Assembly: GCF_022790535.1 (NCBI RefSeq)
Contig: NZ_LOHG01000002.1
Span: 33,795 to 97,794 of the forward strand
Direction of reading: 5' to 3'
Length of the DNA: 64,000 bases
DNA from: Pseudomonas maioricensis
GTDB taxonomy: Bacteria; Pseudomonadota; Gammaproteobacteria; Pseudomonadales; Pseudomonadaceae
Shown here: in pieces, positions 10,616 through 21,112 of the stretch
Position numbering within the stretch: the first letter of the stretch is position 1
Layout of the letters: every line of letters begins with the position of its first letter
Program-made: the position numbers and the translations under genes
Notes under the pieces: generated by a model
The model's input: only the letters and a program-made list of their open reading frames with translations
What the model was told of the DNA's origin: nothing
The model's database searches: none

Positions 10616-12174
10616 CCGCTAGAGAGCAGAAGCGCCAACCCCTCTCCACGGGTTCAGAGTGGACGTTCGAACTCATTCAGGCCTACGACCGCGAGATCAG
10701 CCGTATCGCGGAGCGCTATGCGCTGGATACTTATCCCAACCAGATTGAAGTGATCACGGCTGAACAGATGATGGACGCCTATGCGTCAGTGGGGATGCCG
10801 CTGGGCTACCACCATTGGTCCTACGGCAAACACTTCCTGAGCACCGAGAAATCCTACACTCGCGGCCAGATGGGTCTGGCGTACGAGATCGTCATCAACT
10901 CCGATCCTTGTATCGCTTACCTGATGGAAGAGAACACCATCTGCATGCAGGCACTGGTAGTGGCGCACGCTTGCTATGGGCACAACAGCTTTTTCAAAGG
11001 TAACTACCTGTTCCGCACGTGGACCGACGCCAGCTCAATCATCGATTACCTGGTGTTTGCCAAGCAGTACATCATGCAATGCGAAGAGCGCCATGGTATC
11101 GATGCGGTCGAAGACCTGCTCGACTCCTGCCACGCGCTGATGAACTATGGCGTCGACCGTTACAAGCGCCCTTACCCCATCTCTGCCGAAGAGGAACGTC
11201 GTCGCCAGAAAGACCGGGAAGAGCATCTGCAGAAACAGATCAATGACTTGTGGCGCACCATTCCGAAAAACGCCGACAAAAACAGCAAGGAAGACAACGC
11301 TCGTTTCCCGGCGGAACCGCAGGAGAACATCCTTTACTTCATCGAAAAACATGCCCCGCTGCTGGAGCCATGGCAACGAGAAGTGGTGCGCATCGTGCGC
11401 AAGATTGCCCAGTACTTTTACCCTCAGCGCCAGACTCAGGTCATGAACGAAGGCTGGGCCACGTTCTGGCATTACACCTTGATGAACGACCTGTATGACG
11501 AAGGCCTGGTCACTGACGGTTTCATGATGGAGTTTCTGACATCGCACACCAGCGTCATTTATCAACCGGGCTTCGATAGCCCCTACTACAGCGGCATCAA
11601 CCCTTACACACTGGGTTTCGCCATGTACCGCGATATCCGGCGGATGTGCGAAGAACCCACGGAAGAAGATTACCGCTGGTTCCCCGAACTGGCCGGCACT
11701 GACTGGCTGACGGCGGTGAAGTTCGCCATGAGCAGCTTTAAGGACGAGAGTTTTATCCTGCAGTACCTGTCGCCCAAGGTCATTCGGGATCTGAAGCTGT
11801 TCAGCATCATGGACGACGATCAGAAAGACGACCTGCTGGTACCTGCCATTCACGATGAGCCCGGCTACCGCATCATTCGCGAAACCCTGGCAGCGCAGTA
11901 CAACCTGGGTAATCGCGAACCCAATGTGCAGATTTACAGCATTGATCGCCGAGGTGATCGCTCGCTGACTCTGCGCCATCAACAACACGACCGCAAACCT
12001 CTCGGCGACTCCACTGATGAAGTCCTCAAGCATCTGCATAGGCTATGGGGCTTTGATATCCATCTGGAAACGCTACAAGGCGATCAGGTAATGAAAACTC
12101 ATCACGTTCCCCCTAAAAGCGAGCATGCCGACAGTGAATATCCCAGGCTTGATCTGGCGGTAGTGCATCTTTAA
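10612..12174 (+). CDS. SpoVR family protein (YcgB)
   Basis: A 520-residue homologue of E. coli YcgB and Bacillus SpoVR. Conserved features seen include HHWSYGKHF near residue 65, [16 protein letters not shown], and [10 protein letters not shown], histidine-rich segments suggesting a metal-binding, peptidase-like core, although no enzymatic activity is established. It is coupled to yeaH by an ATGA overlap, completing the prkA-yeaH-spoVR unit. In Bacillus SpoVR affects spore cortex; in non-sporulating bacteria the trio is linked to stationary-phase and nitrogen stress. Confidence 0.93.
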   Translation: MTAREQKRQPLSTGSEWTFELIQAYDREISRIAERYALDTYPNQIEVITAEQMMDAYASVGMPLGYHHWSYGKHFLSTEKSYTRGQMGLAYEIVINSDPCIAYLMEENTICMQALVVAHACYGHNSFFKGNYLFRTWTDASSIIDYLVFAKQYIMQCEERHGIDAVEDLLDSCHALMNYGVDRYKRPYPISAEEERRRQKDREEHLQKQINDLWRTIPKNADKNSKEDNARFPAEPQENILYFIEKHAPLLEPWQREVVRIVRKIAQYFYPQRQTQVMNEGWATFWHYTLMNDLYDEGLVTDGFMMEFLTSHTSVIYQPGFDSPYYSGINPYTLGFAMYRDIRRMCEEPTEEDYRWFPELAGTDWLTAVKFAMSSFKDESFILQYLSPKVIRDLKLFSIMDDDQKDDLLVPAIHDEPGYRIIRETLAAQYNLGNREPNVQIYSIDRRGDRSLTLRHQQHDRKPLGDSTDEVLKHLHRLWGFDIHLETLQGDQVMKTHHVPPKSEHADSEYPRLDLAVVHL

Positions 12175-12229
12175 CAGCATGGCCTCATGAGGTAATTGTT
12201 TAGCACCCCATGACTATTGATTCGGTTTT

Positions 12230-12281
12230 ACCTCCGCAGGAGCGGCACAAGGTTTATCCTGTCGCGCTTACGGAGGTTTTT
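12230..12281 (+). promoter_or_regulatory. Possible attenuator hairpin sequestering the cca ribosome-binding site
   Basis: ACCTCCG at 12230-12236 is perfectly complementary to CGGAGGT at 12271-12277, which is also the ribosome-binding site of cca. Just inside, CAGGA and TCCTG can pair. Six T residues follow directly before the ATG. The structure resembles an intrinsic terminator and would hide the ribosome-binding site. Pairing is seen in sequence; regulation is inference. Confidence 0.4.
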
Positions 12282-12282
12282 T

Positions 12283-13512
12283 ATGCAAATTTATAAAGTC
12301 GGTGGCGCCGTGCGCGACCGTCTGCTGGGCAAACCGGTTACCGACGTTGATTGGGTAGTGCTCGGCGCGACCACTGAAGATATGCTGATCAAAGGCTATC
12401 GCCCGGTCGGCACGGACTTCCCGGTTTTCCTTCATCCGCTGACGGGCGAGGAATACGCTTTGGCCCGTACCGAACGCAAAAGCGGACGCGGTTACGGCGG
12501 CTTCGTTTTTCACGCCAGCCCTGACGTTACCCTCGAAGATGACTTGATTCGTCGCGACCTGACGATCAACGCCATAGCCGAAGACAAGGAAGGCAATCTG
12601 ACCGACCCATACGGTGGCCAGCACGACCTTGAAGCTCGGGTTTTACGCCATGTTTCACCCGCGTTCGCCGAAGATCCACTCCGTGTTCTGCGTGTTGCAC
12701 GCTTCGCCGCACGATACGCACCGGATGGTTTCAGCGTCGCACCTGAGACGCTGGAGCTGATGCGCCAGCTCAGTGAGTCGGGCGAGCTGGATGCGCTGAC
12801 GCCGGAGCGCAGCTGGAAGGAAATTTCCCGCGCGCTCATGGAAAAACAGCCGCAAGTATTTATCCAGGTGCTGCGCGACTGCGGCGCCCTCAAGGAGCTT
12901 CTGCCGGAAGTGGATGCGCTGTTTGGCGTGCCGCAACCCGCTGCCCACCACCCGGAAATAGACACCGGCGAGCATGTATTGAGTGTGCTGCAGCAAGCGG
13001 CCATTCACGAGCAACCACTGAGCGTACGCTGGGCGTGCCTGTTACACGACCTGGGAAAAGGCCTGACGCCTGAGGCCGACTGGCCAAAGCATATTGCCCA
13101 CGAACACACTGGCCTGCGCCTGATCAAAGCTGTAAATACCCGTTTCAAAGTGCCACGCGACTGCCAGGAACTGGCACTGCTGGTTGGCCAATACCACACC
13201 CATGGCCACCGGGCTCTGGAGCTGAAGCCTTCAACCGTGCTTGATCTGCTGCAAAGCTTCGATGTGTATCGTCGGCCACAGCGCTTTGAAGACTTCATTA
13301 TTGCGTGCGAAATGGACGCCCGCGGCCGACTCGGTTTTGAACAGCGCGATTACCCGCAAGCCGAGTACCTGCGCGGCGCGGCTGAAGCGGCGCGAGCGGT
13401 CTCCGTGCAACCGCTGATCGAGAAGGGTTTCAAGGGTCAGGAGTTGGGCGAGGCACTCAAAGCCGAGCGCCTGGACGCGTTGAAGGTTTACAAGGCGCAG
13501 TACAACAGCTGA
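12283..13512 (+). CDS. cca: CCA-adding tRNA nucleotidyltransferase with HD domain
   Basis: Adds or repairs the 3' CCA end of tRNAs without a template. The 409-residue protein begins with the class II nucleotidyltransferase motif [10 protein letters not shown] and continues with DVDWVV (catalytic aspartates), the [10 protein letters not shown] motif, and the basic RVARFAAR segment. The C-terminal HD phosphohydrolase domain is shown by LLHDLGKG and HEHTGLRL, as in E. coli Cca. I chose the ATG after CGGAGG rather than an upstream in-frame codon that lacks homology. A folded leader overlaps its ribosome-binding site. Confidence 0.96.
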   Translation: MQIYKVGGAVRDRLLGKPVTDVDWVVLGATTEDMLIKGYRPVGTDFPVFLHPLTGEEYALARTERKSGRGYGGFVFHASPDVTLEDDLIRRDLTINAIAEDKEGNLTDPYGGQHDLEARVLRHVSPAFAEDPLRVLRVARFAARYAPDGFSVAPETLELMRQLSESGELDALTPERSWKEISRALMEKQPQVFIQVLRDCGALKELLPEVDALFGVPQPAAHHPEIDTGEHVLSVLQQAAIHEQPLSVRWACLLHDLGKGLTPEADWPKHIAHEHTGLRLIKAVNTRFKVPRDCQELALLVGQYHTHGHRALELKPSTVLDLLQSFDVYRRPQRFEDFIIACEMDARGRLGFEQRDYPQAEYLRGAAEAARAVSVQPLIEKGFKGQELGEALKAERLDALKVYKAQYNS

Positions 13513-13565
13513 GCAGCAGGACTTGAACCGGATTGAATTCGCTCCCACAGGTTTTGGTGAATCCG

Positions 13566-13645
13566 TTGGAGCGAGGCTTGCCCGTGATGCGTTCGATGTG
13601 ACCTCTCAGGCAAGCCGCGTCATTGCTCTCTCGCGAACAAGGTGG
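13566..13645. repeat. Degenerate REP element, family C
   Basis: After cca the words TTGGAGCGAGGCTTGCCCG and, inverted, GCTCTCTCGCGAACAAG resemble the arms of the family C repeat at 25283-25366 but with many mismatches, so it is probably an old decayed copy. A run of nine C residues lies just beyond it. Confidence 0.55.
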
Positions 13646-13676
13646 GGCGCCCCCCCCCAATCGCTCCCGCAATTTC

Positions 13677-14204
13677 TCAGCCCTTGCCTAGCAAACTCTG
13701 CGGGGTCAGCTGGTTGCCCCGCCACTCAAACGCAACCGGCCACAGCTGTTGCTCAATCTGCGCGTGCGCCCAAAGCTGCTCGAAAGAAGCGCCAGCCTCA
13801 GGGTGCACACGATCCGGCGCAATCAGCGACAACGGCCATAGCACAAAGGCGTTTTTGAGGATCTCGGCGCGAGGCAGGATCAACCCGTCGAAGTTACCCA
13901 CCTGATCGCCATACAACAGCACGTCGATATCCAGCGGCAAGCCTTTGCGGTCCGGTGCGTAGCGACCGTTGTCCGCCTCGATAAATTTCAGTCGGCGGTC
14001 CAGCTCCATCAACGGCAGCTCGGTAAAACCGGTCACCACCAGATTGAAGAACAGGCCACTCTTGATCCCTACCGGCTGGCTCTCGAACACCGCCGAGCAG
14101 ATCATTTCACTGACAAACCCGTCCAGCGCTTCGAGCCCGGCAACCAGATGCTTTTCGCGCTCTATGTTGCTGCCCAGGCCGAGATAAACCCGTGTCAGCG
14201 ACAT
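13677..14204 (-). CDS. folK: 2-amino-4-hydroxy-6-hydroxymethyldihydropteridine diphosphokinase FolK
   Basis: Folate synthesis enzyme that transfers pyrophosphate from ATP to 6-hydroxymethyl-dihydropterin. The 175-residue protein carries the N-terminal LGLGSNIE motif and the signature DRKGLPLDIDVLLYG, whose two aspartates bind the magnesium ions. It lies downstream of folB with a 10-base overlap, so the aldolase and the kinase, which act in consecutive steps, are translated from one message. The somewhat divergent C-terminus (after LIAPDR) may mark it as a second FolK; pseudomonads often carry another copy next to panBC. Confidence 0.95.
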   Translation of the reverse strand: MSLTRVYLGLGSNIEREKHLVAGLEALDGFVSEMICSAVFESQPVGIKSGLFFNLVVTGFTELPLMELDRRLKFIEADNGRYAPDRKGLPLDIDVLLYGDQVGNFDGLILPRAEILKNAFVLWPLSLIAPDRVHPEAGASFEQLWAHAQIEQQLWPVAFEWRGNQLTPQSLLGKG

Positions 14205-14548
14205 CCGCGCTCGATCTCCACGCCCACACCCTTGGCGGCCCCAACGGCACCGGGCTTGGTCAGTTTCAGGTGCAGCCAGGGAATCTGAAACTCGCTCATC
14301 AGGACTTCAGCCAGGCGCTCAGCAAAGGTTTCCACCAACTGAAACTGCGCCTTGTCGGCAAAGTCCAGGATGCGCGTGGACACGCTCGCGTAGTCGAGCG
14401 CCTTGCTCAGGTCATCGCCTGCCGCAGCGGGCCGGTTATCCCAGGCAAAACTCAGGTCCAGGCGCAGGCACTGGCGAATGCCCCGCTCCCAGTCGTAGGC
14501 ACCGATAACGGTATCGACTTCCAGACCCTCAATGAACACTCTGTCCAA
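14195..14548 (-). CDS. folB: Dihydroneopterin aldolase FolB
   Basis: Folate synthesis enzyme that cleaves 7,8-dihydroneopterin to 6-hydroxymethyl-dihydropterin and glycolaldehyde. About 117 residues, beginning [15 protein letters not shown], with the conserved active-site DYASV segment and the C-terminal KLTKPGAV motif with the catalytic lysine. I prefer a TTG start at 14548, which has a GGAGAG ribosome-binding site just upstream and matches the family N-terminus; the next upstream ATG adds eight unrelated residues. Divergent from plsY, with about 70 bases between. Confidence 0.94.
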   Translation of the reverse strand: MDRVFIEGLEVDTVIGAYDWERGIRQCLRLDLSFAWDNRPAAAGDDLSKALDYASVSTRILDFADKAQFQLVETFAERLAEVLMSEFQIPWLHLKLTKPGAVGAAKGVGVEIERGCR

Positions 14549-14622
14549 GCACCACTCTCCACTGCACGACAAGGGCGCGATGCGCCGTTAGAATCAGGGC
14601 TTCCCAGCCCGGAATAGTTAGC

Positions 14623-15192
14623 ATGTTTTGGTTACTGGCGATTTTCGCCTACCTGCTTGGCTCACTGTCCTTCGCCATACTCTTGAGCCGCCTCACTGGC
14701 AGCCCGGACCCGCGCGCCAGCGGCTCTGGCAATGCAGGCGCGACCAACATGTTGCGTCTGGCCGGCAAAAAGCTCGCGATCCTGACCCTGCTTGGCGACC
14801 TGTGCAAAGGCTTTCTGCCCGTACTGATCGCCAATCTCGCAGGGATGGCCCCGCGGGAGCAGGCCTGGATCGGGCTCTGCGCGGTACTGGGCCATCTGTT
14901 TCCGCTCTACTTTCGCTTCCGGGGCGGCAAGGGTGTTGCCACCGCCGCGGGTATGTTACTTGGGCTCTACCCCCCCGCAGCCGCTCTGGCAATCTGCGTC
15001 TGGGCACTGGTGTTCTACCTGACCCGTACCAGCTCGATCGCGGCGCTGATCGCAACGCCGATGACCCTGCCGCTGCTCGCCTGGCAAGAGCCTCGGGCAT
15101 TATTGCCAATGACCCTGCTCACACTGCTGATCGTCTGGCGTCACCGAGGCAATCTACGCGACCTGTTTGCGGGGCGCGAACGGCATTTTTGA
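14623..15192 (+). CDS. plsY: Glycerol-3-phosphate acyltransferase PlsY
   Basis: Inner-membrane enzyme that transfers an acyl group from acyl-phosphate to glycerol-3-phosphate, the first step of phospholipid synthesis. The 189-residue protein has about five hydrophobic segments and the three family motifs: [13 protein letters not shown] near the start, [11 protein letters not shown], and [10 protein letters not shown], which binds phosphate. Divergent from folB and convergent with tsaD. Confidence 0.96.
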   Translation: MFWLLAIFAYLLGSLSFAILLSRLTGSPDPRASGSGNAGATNMLRLAGKKLAILTLLGDLCKGFLPVLIANLAGMAPREQAWIGLCAVLGHLFPLYFRFRGGKGVATAAGMLLGLYPPAAALAICVWALVFYLTRTSSIAALIATPMTLPLLAWQEPRALLPMTLLTLLIVWRHRGNLRDLFAGRERHF

Positions 15193-15224
15193 ATCACACA
15201 GGTGAATCCACCTCACGTTGCAGC

Positions 15225-16250
15225 TTACAAACCCTGCAACTGCTCCATCGGCCAACGCGCCTGGACACTGATGCTCAAGTCCTCTTTCTGACCTGCCTGC
15301 AACCGCTGGCATCCCGCGAAAGCGATCATTGCGCCATTGTCGGTGCAGAACTCGGGACGAGCATAGAAAACATGGCCGTTTAGCTCGCCCAGCATCTTCT
15401 CCAGCGAGGTGCGCAGGGACTTGTTGGCGCTCACACCGCCCGCAATCACCAAACGCTTCATCCCGGTCTGTTTCAATGCCCGCTTGCACTTGATGGTCAG
15501 AGTCTCTACCACCGCCTGCTGGAAGGCCAGAGAGATGTCGCAACGAGTCTGCTCGCCGTCGTCCCCAGCGCTCTGGCATTGCTGCCAGGTCGTCAGCGCG
15601 GAAGTTTTCAAGCCACTGAAGCTGAAATCCAGACCGGGACGGTCAGTCATGGGACGCGGGAACACAAAACGCCCCGCGACACCTTTGATTGCACGTGCCG
15701 CAATTTCAGGCCCGCCTGGATACTGCATGCCCATCATTTTTGCGGTTTTGTCGAATGCCTCACCAGCGGCGTCATCCAGTGTCTCGCCCAACAGCTCATA
15801 CAAGCCGATACCGTCGACCCTGACCAATTGCGTATGACCACCAGAAACCAACAAAGCGACGAACGGGAACTCGGGAGGCTGCGCTTCAAGCATCGGCGCC
15901 AACAGGTGGCCTTCCATATGGTGCACACCCAGTGCCGGAATGTCCCACGCAAACGCCAACGCCTGAGCGCACGACGCGCCGACCAGCAATGCGCCTACAA
16001 GGCCCGGCCCTGCTGTGTATGCGATGGCATCTATATCGGTCGCCACCGTGCCCGCATCGGCCATGACCTGACGGATCAGGGGCAGCATGCGTTTGACGTG
16101 ATCACGCGAAGCAAGCTCCGGCACCACACCGCCATAAGCGCGGTGCAGGTCGATCTGACTGAACAAAGCGTCGGCCAGCAGCCCACGTTCACTGTCGTAG
16201 AGCGCGACGCCGGTTTCGTCGCAAGAGGTTTCTAATCCCAGTACTAGCAT
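15225..16250 (-). CDS. tsaD: tRNA N6-threonylcarbamoyladenosine transferase TsaD
   Basis: Transfers the threonylcarbamoyl group from threonylcarbamoyl-AMP to A37 of ANN-decoding tRNAs, acting with TsaB and TsaE. The 341-residue protein has the ASKHA-type N-terminus [11 protein letters not shown], the metal-binding histidine pair in GVHHMEGH, the SGGHTQLV motif, and a C-terminal [10 protein letters not shown] with the metal aspartate. Divergent from rpsU, the usual arrangement in Pseudomonas, with both promoters in the ~200-base gap. Confidence 0.97.
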   Translation of the reverse strand: MLVLGLETSCDETGVALYDSERGLLADALFSQIDLHRAYGGVVPELASRDHVKRMLPLIRQVMADAGTVATDIDAIAYTAGPGLVGALLVGASCAQALAFAWDIPALGVHHMEGHLLAPMLEAQPPEFPFVALLVSGGHTQLVRVDGIGLYELLGETLDDAAGEAFDKTAKMMGMQYPGGPEIAARAIKGVAGRFVFPRPMTDRPGLDFSFSGLKTSALTTWQQCQSAGDDGEQTRCDISLAFQQAVVETLTIKCKRALKQTGMKRLVIAGGVSANKSLRTSLEKMLGELNGHVFYARPEFCTDNGAMIAFAGCQRLQAGQKEDLSISVQARWPMEQLQGL

Positions 16251-16448
16251 GGGTTTGCGCCTTGTAGAGGCTGAATTCGAAGGCGCGCATAATAGTCGCC
16301 ACCCGCTATGCCGACCAGCGGTTTTCGATCAGAGGCTTTGCATTCCTCTCAATGAGGGGTTAACATCCGCAACCCTTAAAAACCGACGTACTTATGTGCA
16401 GTCTTTGCACGAGACGTTGACCCCGGTAATGAATGAAGGTAGCTCTGG

Positions 16449-16664
16449 ATGCCAGCCGTCAAAGTTAAAGAGAACGAACCCTTCGACGTAGCTCTGCGTC
16501 GTTTCAAGCGCTCCTGCGAAAAAGCCGGTGTTCTGGCTGAAGTTCGTAGCCGCGAATTTTACGAGAAGCCTACTTCTGAGCGTAAGCGTAAAGCAGCAGC
16601 CGCTGTTAAGCGTCACGCCAAGAAAGTACAGCGCGAACAGCGCCGCGCCGTTCGTCTGTATTAA
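16449..16664 (+). CDS. rpsU: 30S ribosomal protein S21
   Basis: Small basic ribosomal protein (71 residues) near the mRNA exit platform of the 30S subunit, required for translation initiation. Begins [19 protein letters not shown] and ends in a strongly basic tail, as expected. First gene of the macromolecular synthesis operon rpsU-dnaG-rpoD, which links translation, DNA priming and transcription. Downstream is a stem-loop and then an unusually long 526-base gap before dnaG. Confidence 0.97.
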
Positions 16665-16695
16665 TTTACAGACGTCTGTCGCAAGCTTCTGCAAT

Positions 16696-16715
16696 GCCCG
16701 GCCTCAAAGCCGGGC
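16696..16715 (+). terminator. Stem-loop after rpsU (attenuator or processing site)
   Basis: GCCCGGC and GCCGGGC form a perfect 7-base stem with a CTCAAA loop about 30 bases after the rpsU stop. There is no T-run, so it is not a full intrinsic terminator. A partial terminator or processing site at this place is known in the E. coli operon and lets rpsU be made in excess over dnaG and rpoD. Confidence 0.55.
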
Positions 16716-16739
16716 TAGCGGCAGTTAAGGCAAAGCATA

Positions 16740-17170
16740 AAGCTACATTGAAGAAGAACACTGGCACGCACATGCGCACCAGCCACTTCCTCGAAGCACG
16801 TCCAGCCTGAGATTCAGGCCACGTTGATCACGTCATCATGACGAACGCATCAAGGTGAATGACGAGTATGCCTTGATGATCTTCGAAAGAAGCTCAGCCA
16901 AGGCTGCGTCGCCCTCGACACGCTGAGCATCGCGAATAGTCCGCAAAACGGTATTCGATTTGCTACAAACAGCAACACGCTTCAAAGCCGCCACTGCCTG
17001 ATTTCAATTGCCTGATGTTTACAGCAGGCCACAGGTAGATTGCTGGCAGCTACCATTCCAGATGATGATAAGCAGCCGCGCTGAGACTAGGTTGTGCATG
17101 CCTCAATGGCATTACAGAAAGGTCAGCGGCAGCCGTTACATTCTGGATTCGCCACGATCTGCATGGCGGA
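16740..17170 (+). pseudogene. Decayed yqeY-like gene between rpsU and dnaG
   Basis: No intact gene fills this 526-base gap, though many pseudomonads have yqeY (GatB/YqeY domain) here. In the plus strand, 16840-16926 translates to a segment beginning DERIKVNDEYAL and ending at a stop. This resembles the conserved DERI...L segment about one third into YqeY. After the stop, the same frame at 16948-16971 gives KTVFDLLQT-like residues, resembling the later EVLQ-Y segment. The rest is broken by stops and cannot be aligned by eye. I infer a disrupted, largely unrecognisable yqeY; the alternative is unrelated noncoding sequence. Confidence 0.42.
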
Positions 17171-17190
17171 ACGCTTGATATGAGAACGAT

Positions 17191-19149
17191 ATGGCCGGGC
17201 TGATTCCCCAAGGCTTCATTGACGACCTACTGAACCGCACCGACATCGTCGATGTTGTCAGCTCACGTCTGCAACTGAAGAAAACCGGGAAGAACTTCAG
17301 TGCCTGCTGCCCGTTCCATAAAGAGAAAACTCCGTCCTTCAGCGTCAGCCCCGATAAACAGTTCTATTACTGCTTTGGCTGCGGCGCAGGTGGCAACGCC
17401 CTCGGATTCATCATGGACCATGACAATCTGGACTTCGTCCAGGCCGTCGAGGATCTGGCGAAGTCTGCGGGTATGGAAGTCCCTCGAGAGCAGGGTGTAA
17501 AAGGGCAAAAGCCACGACAGCCTGTGGATTCGCCACTCTACCCGCTGCTCACCGCTGCCGCCGAGTTTTACCGCCTGGCATTGAAAAACCATCCCACGCG
17601 CAAAGCAGCAGTGGAATACCTGAAAGGTCGCGGTCTTTCCGGCGAAATAGCCCGGGACTTCGGTCTTGGCTTTGCGCCACCCGGCTGGGACAACCTGCAC
17701 AAACATCTGAGCAGCGACACGCTCCAGCAGAAAGCGATGATTGATGCAGGGCTGCTGATCGAAAACGCCGAAACCGGTAAGCGCTACGACCGCTTCCGTG
17801 ATCGGGTGATGTTTCCGATCCGTGACAGCCGTGGCCGCGTCATCGCCTTTGGCGGACGAGTACTGGGCGACGACAAACCCAAGTACCTGAACTCGCCGGA
17901 AACACCGGTCTTCCATAAAGGCCAAGAGCTCTACGGTCTTTTTGAAGCGCGAAAATTCAATCGAAACCTCGATGAAATCATCGTTGTTGAAGGCTATATG
18001 GACGTCATTGCCCTTGCTCAGCAAGGCCTGCGCAATGCCGTCGCCACGCTGGGCACCGCGACCAGCGAAGAGCACTTGAAACGCCTGTTCAGGGTCGTAC
18101 CCAACGTACTGTTCTGTTTCGACGGAGACCAGGCGGGTCGCAATGCAGCATGGCGCGCGCTGGAAGCAACACTCTCCAGCCTGCAGGACGGGCGCCGCGC
18201 ACGATTTCTTTTTCTGCCCGAAGGCGAAGACCCGGACACCCTGGTTCGCGCCGAAGGCACTGACGCGTTCAAGGCGCGCATTCATCAGCATGCCCAGCCA
18301 CTGGCCGACTACTTCTTCGAGCAGTTAACCAAAGAAGCCGACCCGCGCTCGCTGGAGGGCAAGGCCCACATGGCCACCCTCGCCGCACCGCTGATCGACA
18401 AGGTACCCGGCGCCAACTTGCGCACGCTGATGCGCCAACGATTGACACAAATAACCGGCCTGACCAACGAAAACGTCAGTCAGCTGGTGCAAAACGCACC
18501 AGCAGAAGCGCCCCCGAGCTACGACCCCGGCTTCGATTACGACGCCATGCCCGACTACGCTGACTACCAGCCACAGGGCGGATACGAAGCGCCCCAGCAA
18601 GAATGGACGCCGAAAAAATCCGGCGGTCAGGGCCAGAAAAAGTGGGAAAAGAAGCCGTGGGACAAAAAAGGTAAGCGCGGAGATGACGAACCACGTGCCC
18701 CGCGCACGCCGACGACCGTCGAACCACCAACGTTAACGGCGTTGAGAACACTTCTGCATCACCCGGAGCTGGCCGAGAAAGTCGAAGATGCCAGCCACTT
18801 TGCGGCAGAAGATCACACTTATGCGCAGCTATTGGTCGCTTTGCTTGAAGCTTTGCAAAAAAATCCGAAGCTGCGCTCGCTGCAACTGATTGCCCGCTGG
18901 CACGGCACCGAACAAGGCCGATTGCTACGAGCATTAGCGGAAAAGGAATGGTTGATCTCGGCCGATAACCTTGAACAACAGTTTTTCGACACTATAACTA
19001 GGTTATCCGCCCGCCAACGCGAGCGCAGCCTGGAGCAATTAATCAGGAAGGAACGCCAGTCAGGCCTGGACGCAGAGGAAAAACTTCTGCTGCTCAAGCT
19101 GTTAAATCGGAATGTTCCTGCACAAACCCCGACCTCAACTGGCGCGTGA
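17191..19149 (+). CDS. dnaG: DNA primase DnaG
   Basis: Synthesises RNA primers for chromosome replication in association with the DnaB helicase. 652 residues. The N-terminal zinc-binding domain shows Cys40, His43, Cys61 and Cys64 (CPFH...CFGC). The catalytic core follows (GLGFAPPGWD, RFRDRVMFPI), with a Toprim domain around residue 266 (VVEGYMDV) and its DGDQAGRNA motif. A proline- and lysine-rich linker (about 440-510) leads to the helicase-binding C-terminal domain. Middle gene of the rpsU-dnaG-rpoD operon. Confidence 0.97.
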   Translation: MAGLIPQGFIDDLLNRTDIVDVVSSRLQLKKTGKNFSACCPFHKEKTPSFSVSPDKQFYYCFGCGAGGNALGFIMDHDNLDFVQAVEDLAKSAGMEVPREQGVKGQKPRQPVDSPLYPLLTAAAEFYRLALKNHPTRKAAVEYLKGRGLSGEIARDFGLGFAPPGWDNLHKHLSSDTLQQKAMIDAGLLIENAETGKRYDRFRDRVMFPIRDSRGRVIAFGGRVLGDDKPKYLNSPETPVFHKGQELYGLFEARKFNRNLDEIIVVEGYMDVIALAQQGLRNAVATLGTATSEEHLKRLFRVVPNVLFCFDGDQAGRNAAWRALEATLSSLQDGRRARFLFLPEGEDPDTLVRAEGTDAFKARIHQHAQPLADYFFEQLTKEADPRSLEGKAHMATLAAPLIDKVPGANLRTLMRQRLTQITGLTNENVSQLVQNAPAEAPPSYDPGFDYDAMPDYADYQPQGGYEAPQQEWTPKKSGGQGQKKWEKKPWDKKGKRGDDEPRAPRTPTTVEPPTLTALRTLLHHPELAEKVEDASHFAAEDHTYAQLLVALLEALQKNPKLRSLQLIARWHGTEQGRLLRALAEKEWLISADNLEQQFFDTITRLSARQRERSLEQLIRKERQSGLDAEEKLLLLKLLNRNVPAQTPTSTGA

Positions 19150-19163
19150 GGTCATAGCTCGGG

Positions 19164-19169
19164 TATAAT
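19164..19169 (+). promoter_or_regulatory. Probable -10 element of an rpoD-proximal promoter
   Basis: A perfect TATAAT sits 48 bases before the rpoD ATG, in the short dnaG-rpoD gap. The -35 region is poor by eye, so this may be a weak or activator/heat-shock assisted promoter. An internal promoter for the sigma factor at this position is typical of the operon. Confidence 0.45.
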
Positions 19170-19216
19170 CCTCGGCTTGTTTTTTGCCCGCCAAGACCTT
19201 CAGTGGATAGGGTGTT

Positions 19217-21067
19217 ATGTCCGGAAAAGCGCAACAGCAGTCTCGTATCAAAGAGTTGATCACCCTGGGTCGTGAGCAGAAGTATCTGACTTACGCAGAG
19301 GTCAACGACCACCTGCCTGAGGATATTTCAGATCCCGAGCAGGTGGAAGACATCATCCGCATGATTAACGACATGGGGATCCCGGTACACGAGAGTGCCC
19401 CGGATGCGGACGCCCTGATGCTGGCCGACGCCGATACCGACGAAGCAGCCGCAGAAGAAGCGGCCGCAGCGTTGGCAGCGGTTGAGACCGACATTGGTCG
19501 CACCACTGACCCTGTGCGCATGTATATGCGTGAAATGGGCACGGTCGAGCTTCTGACCCGTGAAGGCGAAATTGAAATCGCCAAACGTATCGAAGAAGGC
19601 ATCCGTGAAGTGATGAGCGCAATTGCGCACTTCCCTGGCACGGTTGACCACATTCTCTCCGAGTACACCCGTGTTACGACGGAAGGCGGTCGCCTGTCTG
19701 ACGTACTGAGCGGCTACATCGACCCGGATGACGGCATTGCGCCGCCAGCTGAAGTCCCGCCGCCTGCCGACCCGAAAACAGCCAAGGCTGCCGAAGGCGA
19801 CGACGACGAGGAAGAGAAGGACGAATCTTCTGACGACGAAGAAGAAGTCGAAAGCGGTCCTGATCCAATCATCGCTCAGCAGCGTTTCGGTGCGGTTTCC
19901 GATCAGATGGAAATCACCCGCAAGGCTCTGAAAAAGCATGGTCGCGACAGCAAGCAGGCAATTGCCGAGCTGGTTGCGCTGGCCGAACTGTTCATGCCGA
20001 TCAAACTGGTTCCTAAACAGTTTGAAGGTCTGGTCGAGCGCGTCCGTAGTGCACTTGAGCGCTTGCGTGCTCAGGAACGCGCCATCATGCAGCTGTGTGT
20101 ACGTGATGCACGTATGCCGCGCGCCGATTTCCTTCGCCAGTTCCCAGGCAACGAAGTCGACGAAAGCTGGACTGACGCACTGGCTAAAGGCAAAAGCAAA
20201 TACGCTGAAGCCATTGCCCGTCTGCAGCCTGATATTCAGCGTTGCCAGCAAAAGCTGACCGCGCTGCAGACCGAAACCGGTCTGACGATTGCTGAAATCA
20301 AGGACATCAACCGTCGCATGTCGATCGGCGAGGCCAAAGCCCGTCGCGCGAAGAAAGAGATGGTTGAAGCGAACTTGCGTCTGGTTATCTCGATCGCCAA
20401 GAAGTACACCAACCGTGGCCTGCAATTCCTCGATCTGATCCAGGAAGGCAACATCGGCTTGATGAAGGCGGTGGACAAGTTCGAATACCGTCGCGGTTAC
20501 AAGTTCTCGACTTACGCCACTTGGTGGATCCGTCAGGCAATCACTCGTTCGATCGCCGACCAGGCACGCACCATCCGTATTCCGGTGCACATGATCGAAA
20601 CGATCAACAAGCTCAACCGTATTTCCCGGCAGATGTTGCAGGAAATGGGTCGTGAACCGACTCCGGAAGAGCTGGGCGAACGCATGGAAATGCCTGAGGA
20701 TAAAATCCGTAAGGTATTGAAGATCGCTAAAGAGCCGATCTCCATGGAAACCCCGATCGGTGATGACGAAGACTCCCATCTGGGCGACTTCATCGAAGAC
20801 TCGACTATGCAGTCGCCAATCGATGTCGCTACGGTTGAAAGCCTGAAAGAAGCCACTCGCGAAGTTCTGTCGGGCCTTACCGCCCGCGAAGCTAAAGTTC
20901 TGCGCATGCGCTTTGGTATCGATATGAATACCGATCACACGCTGGAAGAAGTCGGCAAACAGTTCGACGTAACCCGTGAGCGTATTCGTCAAATTGAGGC
21001 GAAGGCTCTGCGCAAGTTGCGCCACCCGACAAGAAGCGAGCACTTGCGCTCGTTCCTCGACGAGTAA
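19217..21067 (+). CDS. rpoD: Primary RNA polymerase sigma factor RpoD (sigma-70)
   Basis: Housekeeping sigma factor of 616 residues. Region 1.1 is at the N-terminus ([20 protein letters not shown]), followed by region 1.2 ([11 protein letters not shown]), an acidic non-conserved insert rich in D and E near residues 195-220, region 2 (the [18 protein letters not shown] block that melts the -10), region 3, and region 4 with the helix-turn-helix ending [18 protein letters not shown]. Last gene of the macromolecular synthesis operon; an intrinsic terminator follows. Confidence 0.99.
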   Translation: MSGKAQQQSRIKELITLGREQKYLTYAEVNDHLPEDISDPEQVEDIIRMINDMGIPVHESAPDADALMLADADTDEAAAEEAAAALAAVETDIGRTTDPVRMYMREMGTVELLTREGEIEIAKRIEEGIREVMSAIAHFPGTVDHILSEYTRVTTEGGRLSDVLSGYIDPDDGIAPPAEVPPPADPKTAKAAEGDDDEEEKDESSDDEEEVESGPDPIIAQQRFGAVSDQMEITRKALKKHGRDSKQAIAELVALAELFMPIKLVPKQFEGLVERVRSALERLRAQERAIMQLCVRDARMPRADFLRQFPGNEVDESWTDALAKGKSKYAEAIARLQPDIQRCQQKLTALQTETGLTIAEIKDINRRMSIGEAKARRAKKEMVEANLRLVISIAKKYTNRGLQFLDLIQEGNIGLMKAVDKFEYRRGYKFSTYATWWIRQAITRSIADQARTIRIPVHMIETINKLNRISRQMLQEMGREPTPEELGERMEMPEDKIRKVLKIAKEPISMETPIGDDEDSHLGDFIEDSTMQSPIDVATVESLKEATREVLSGLTAREAKVLRMRFGIDMNTDHTLEEVGKQFDVTRERIRQIEAKALRKLRHPTRSEHLRSFLDE

Positions 21068-21085
21068 GCAAGACAAGCTACACAC

Positions 21086-21112
21086 AAAACCCCCGGCCCT
21101 GCTGGGGGTTTT
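21086..21112 (+). terminator. Intrinsic terminator of rpsU-dnaG-rpoD
   Basis: AAAACCCCC and GGGGGTTTT form a perfect 9-base stem around a 9-base loop, ending in T residues, 18 bases after the rpoD stop. The symmetric A/T ends could make it work in both directions. Confidence 0.9.
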
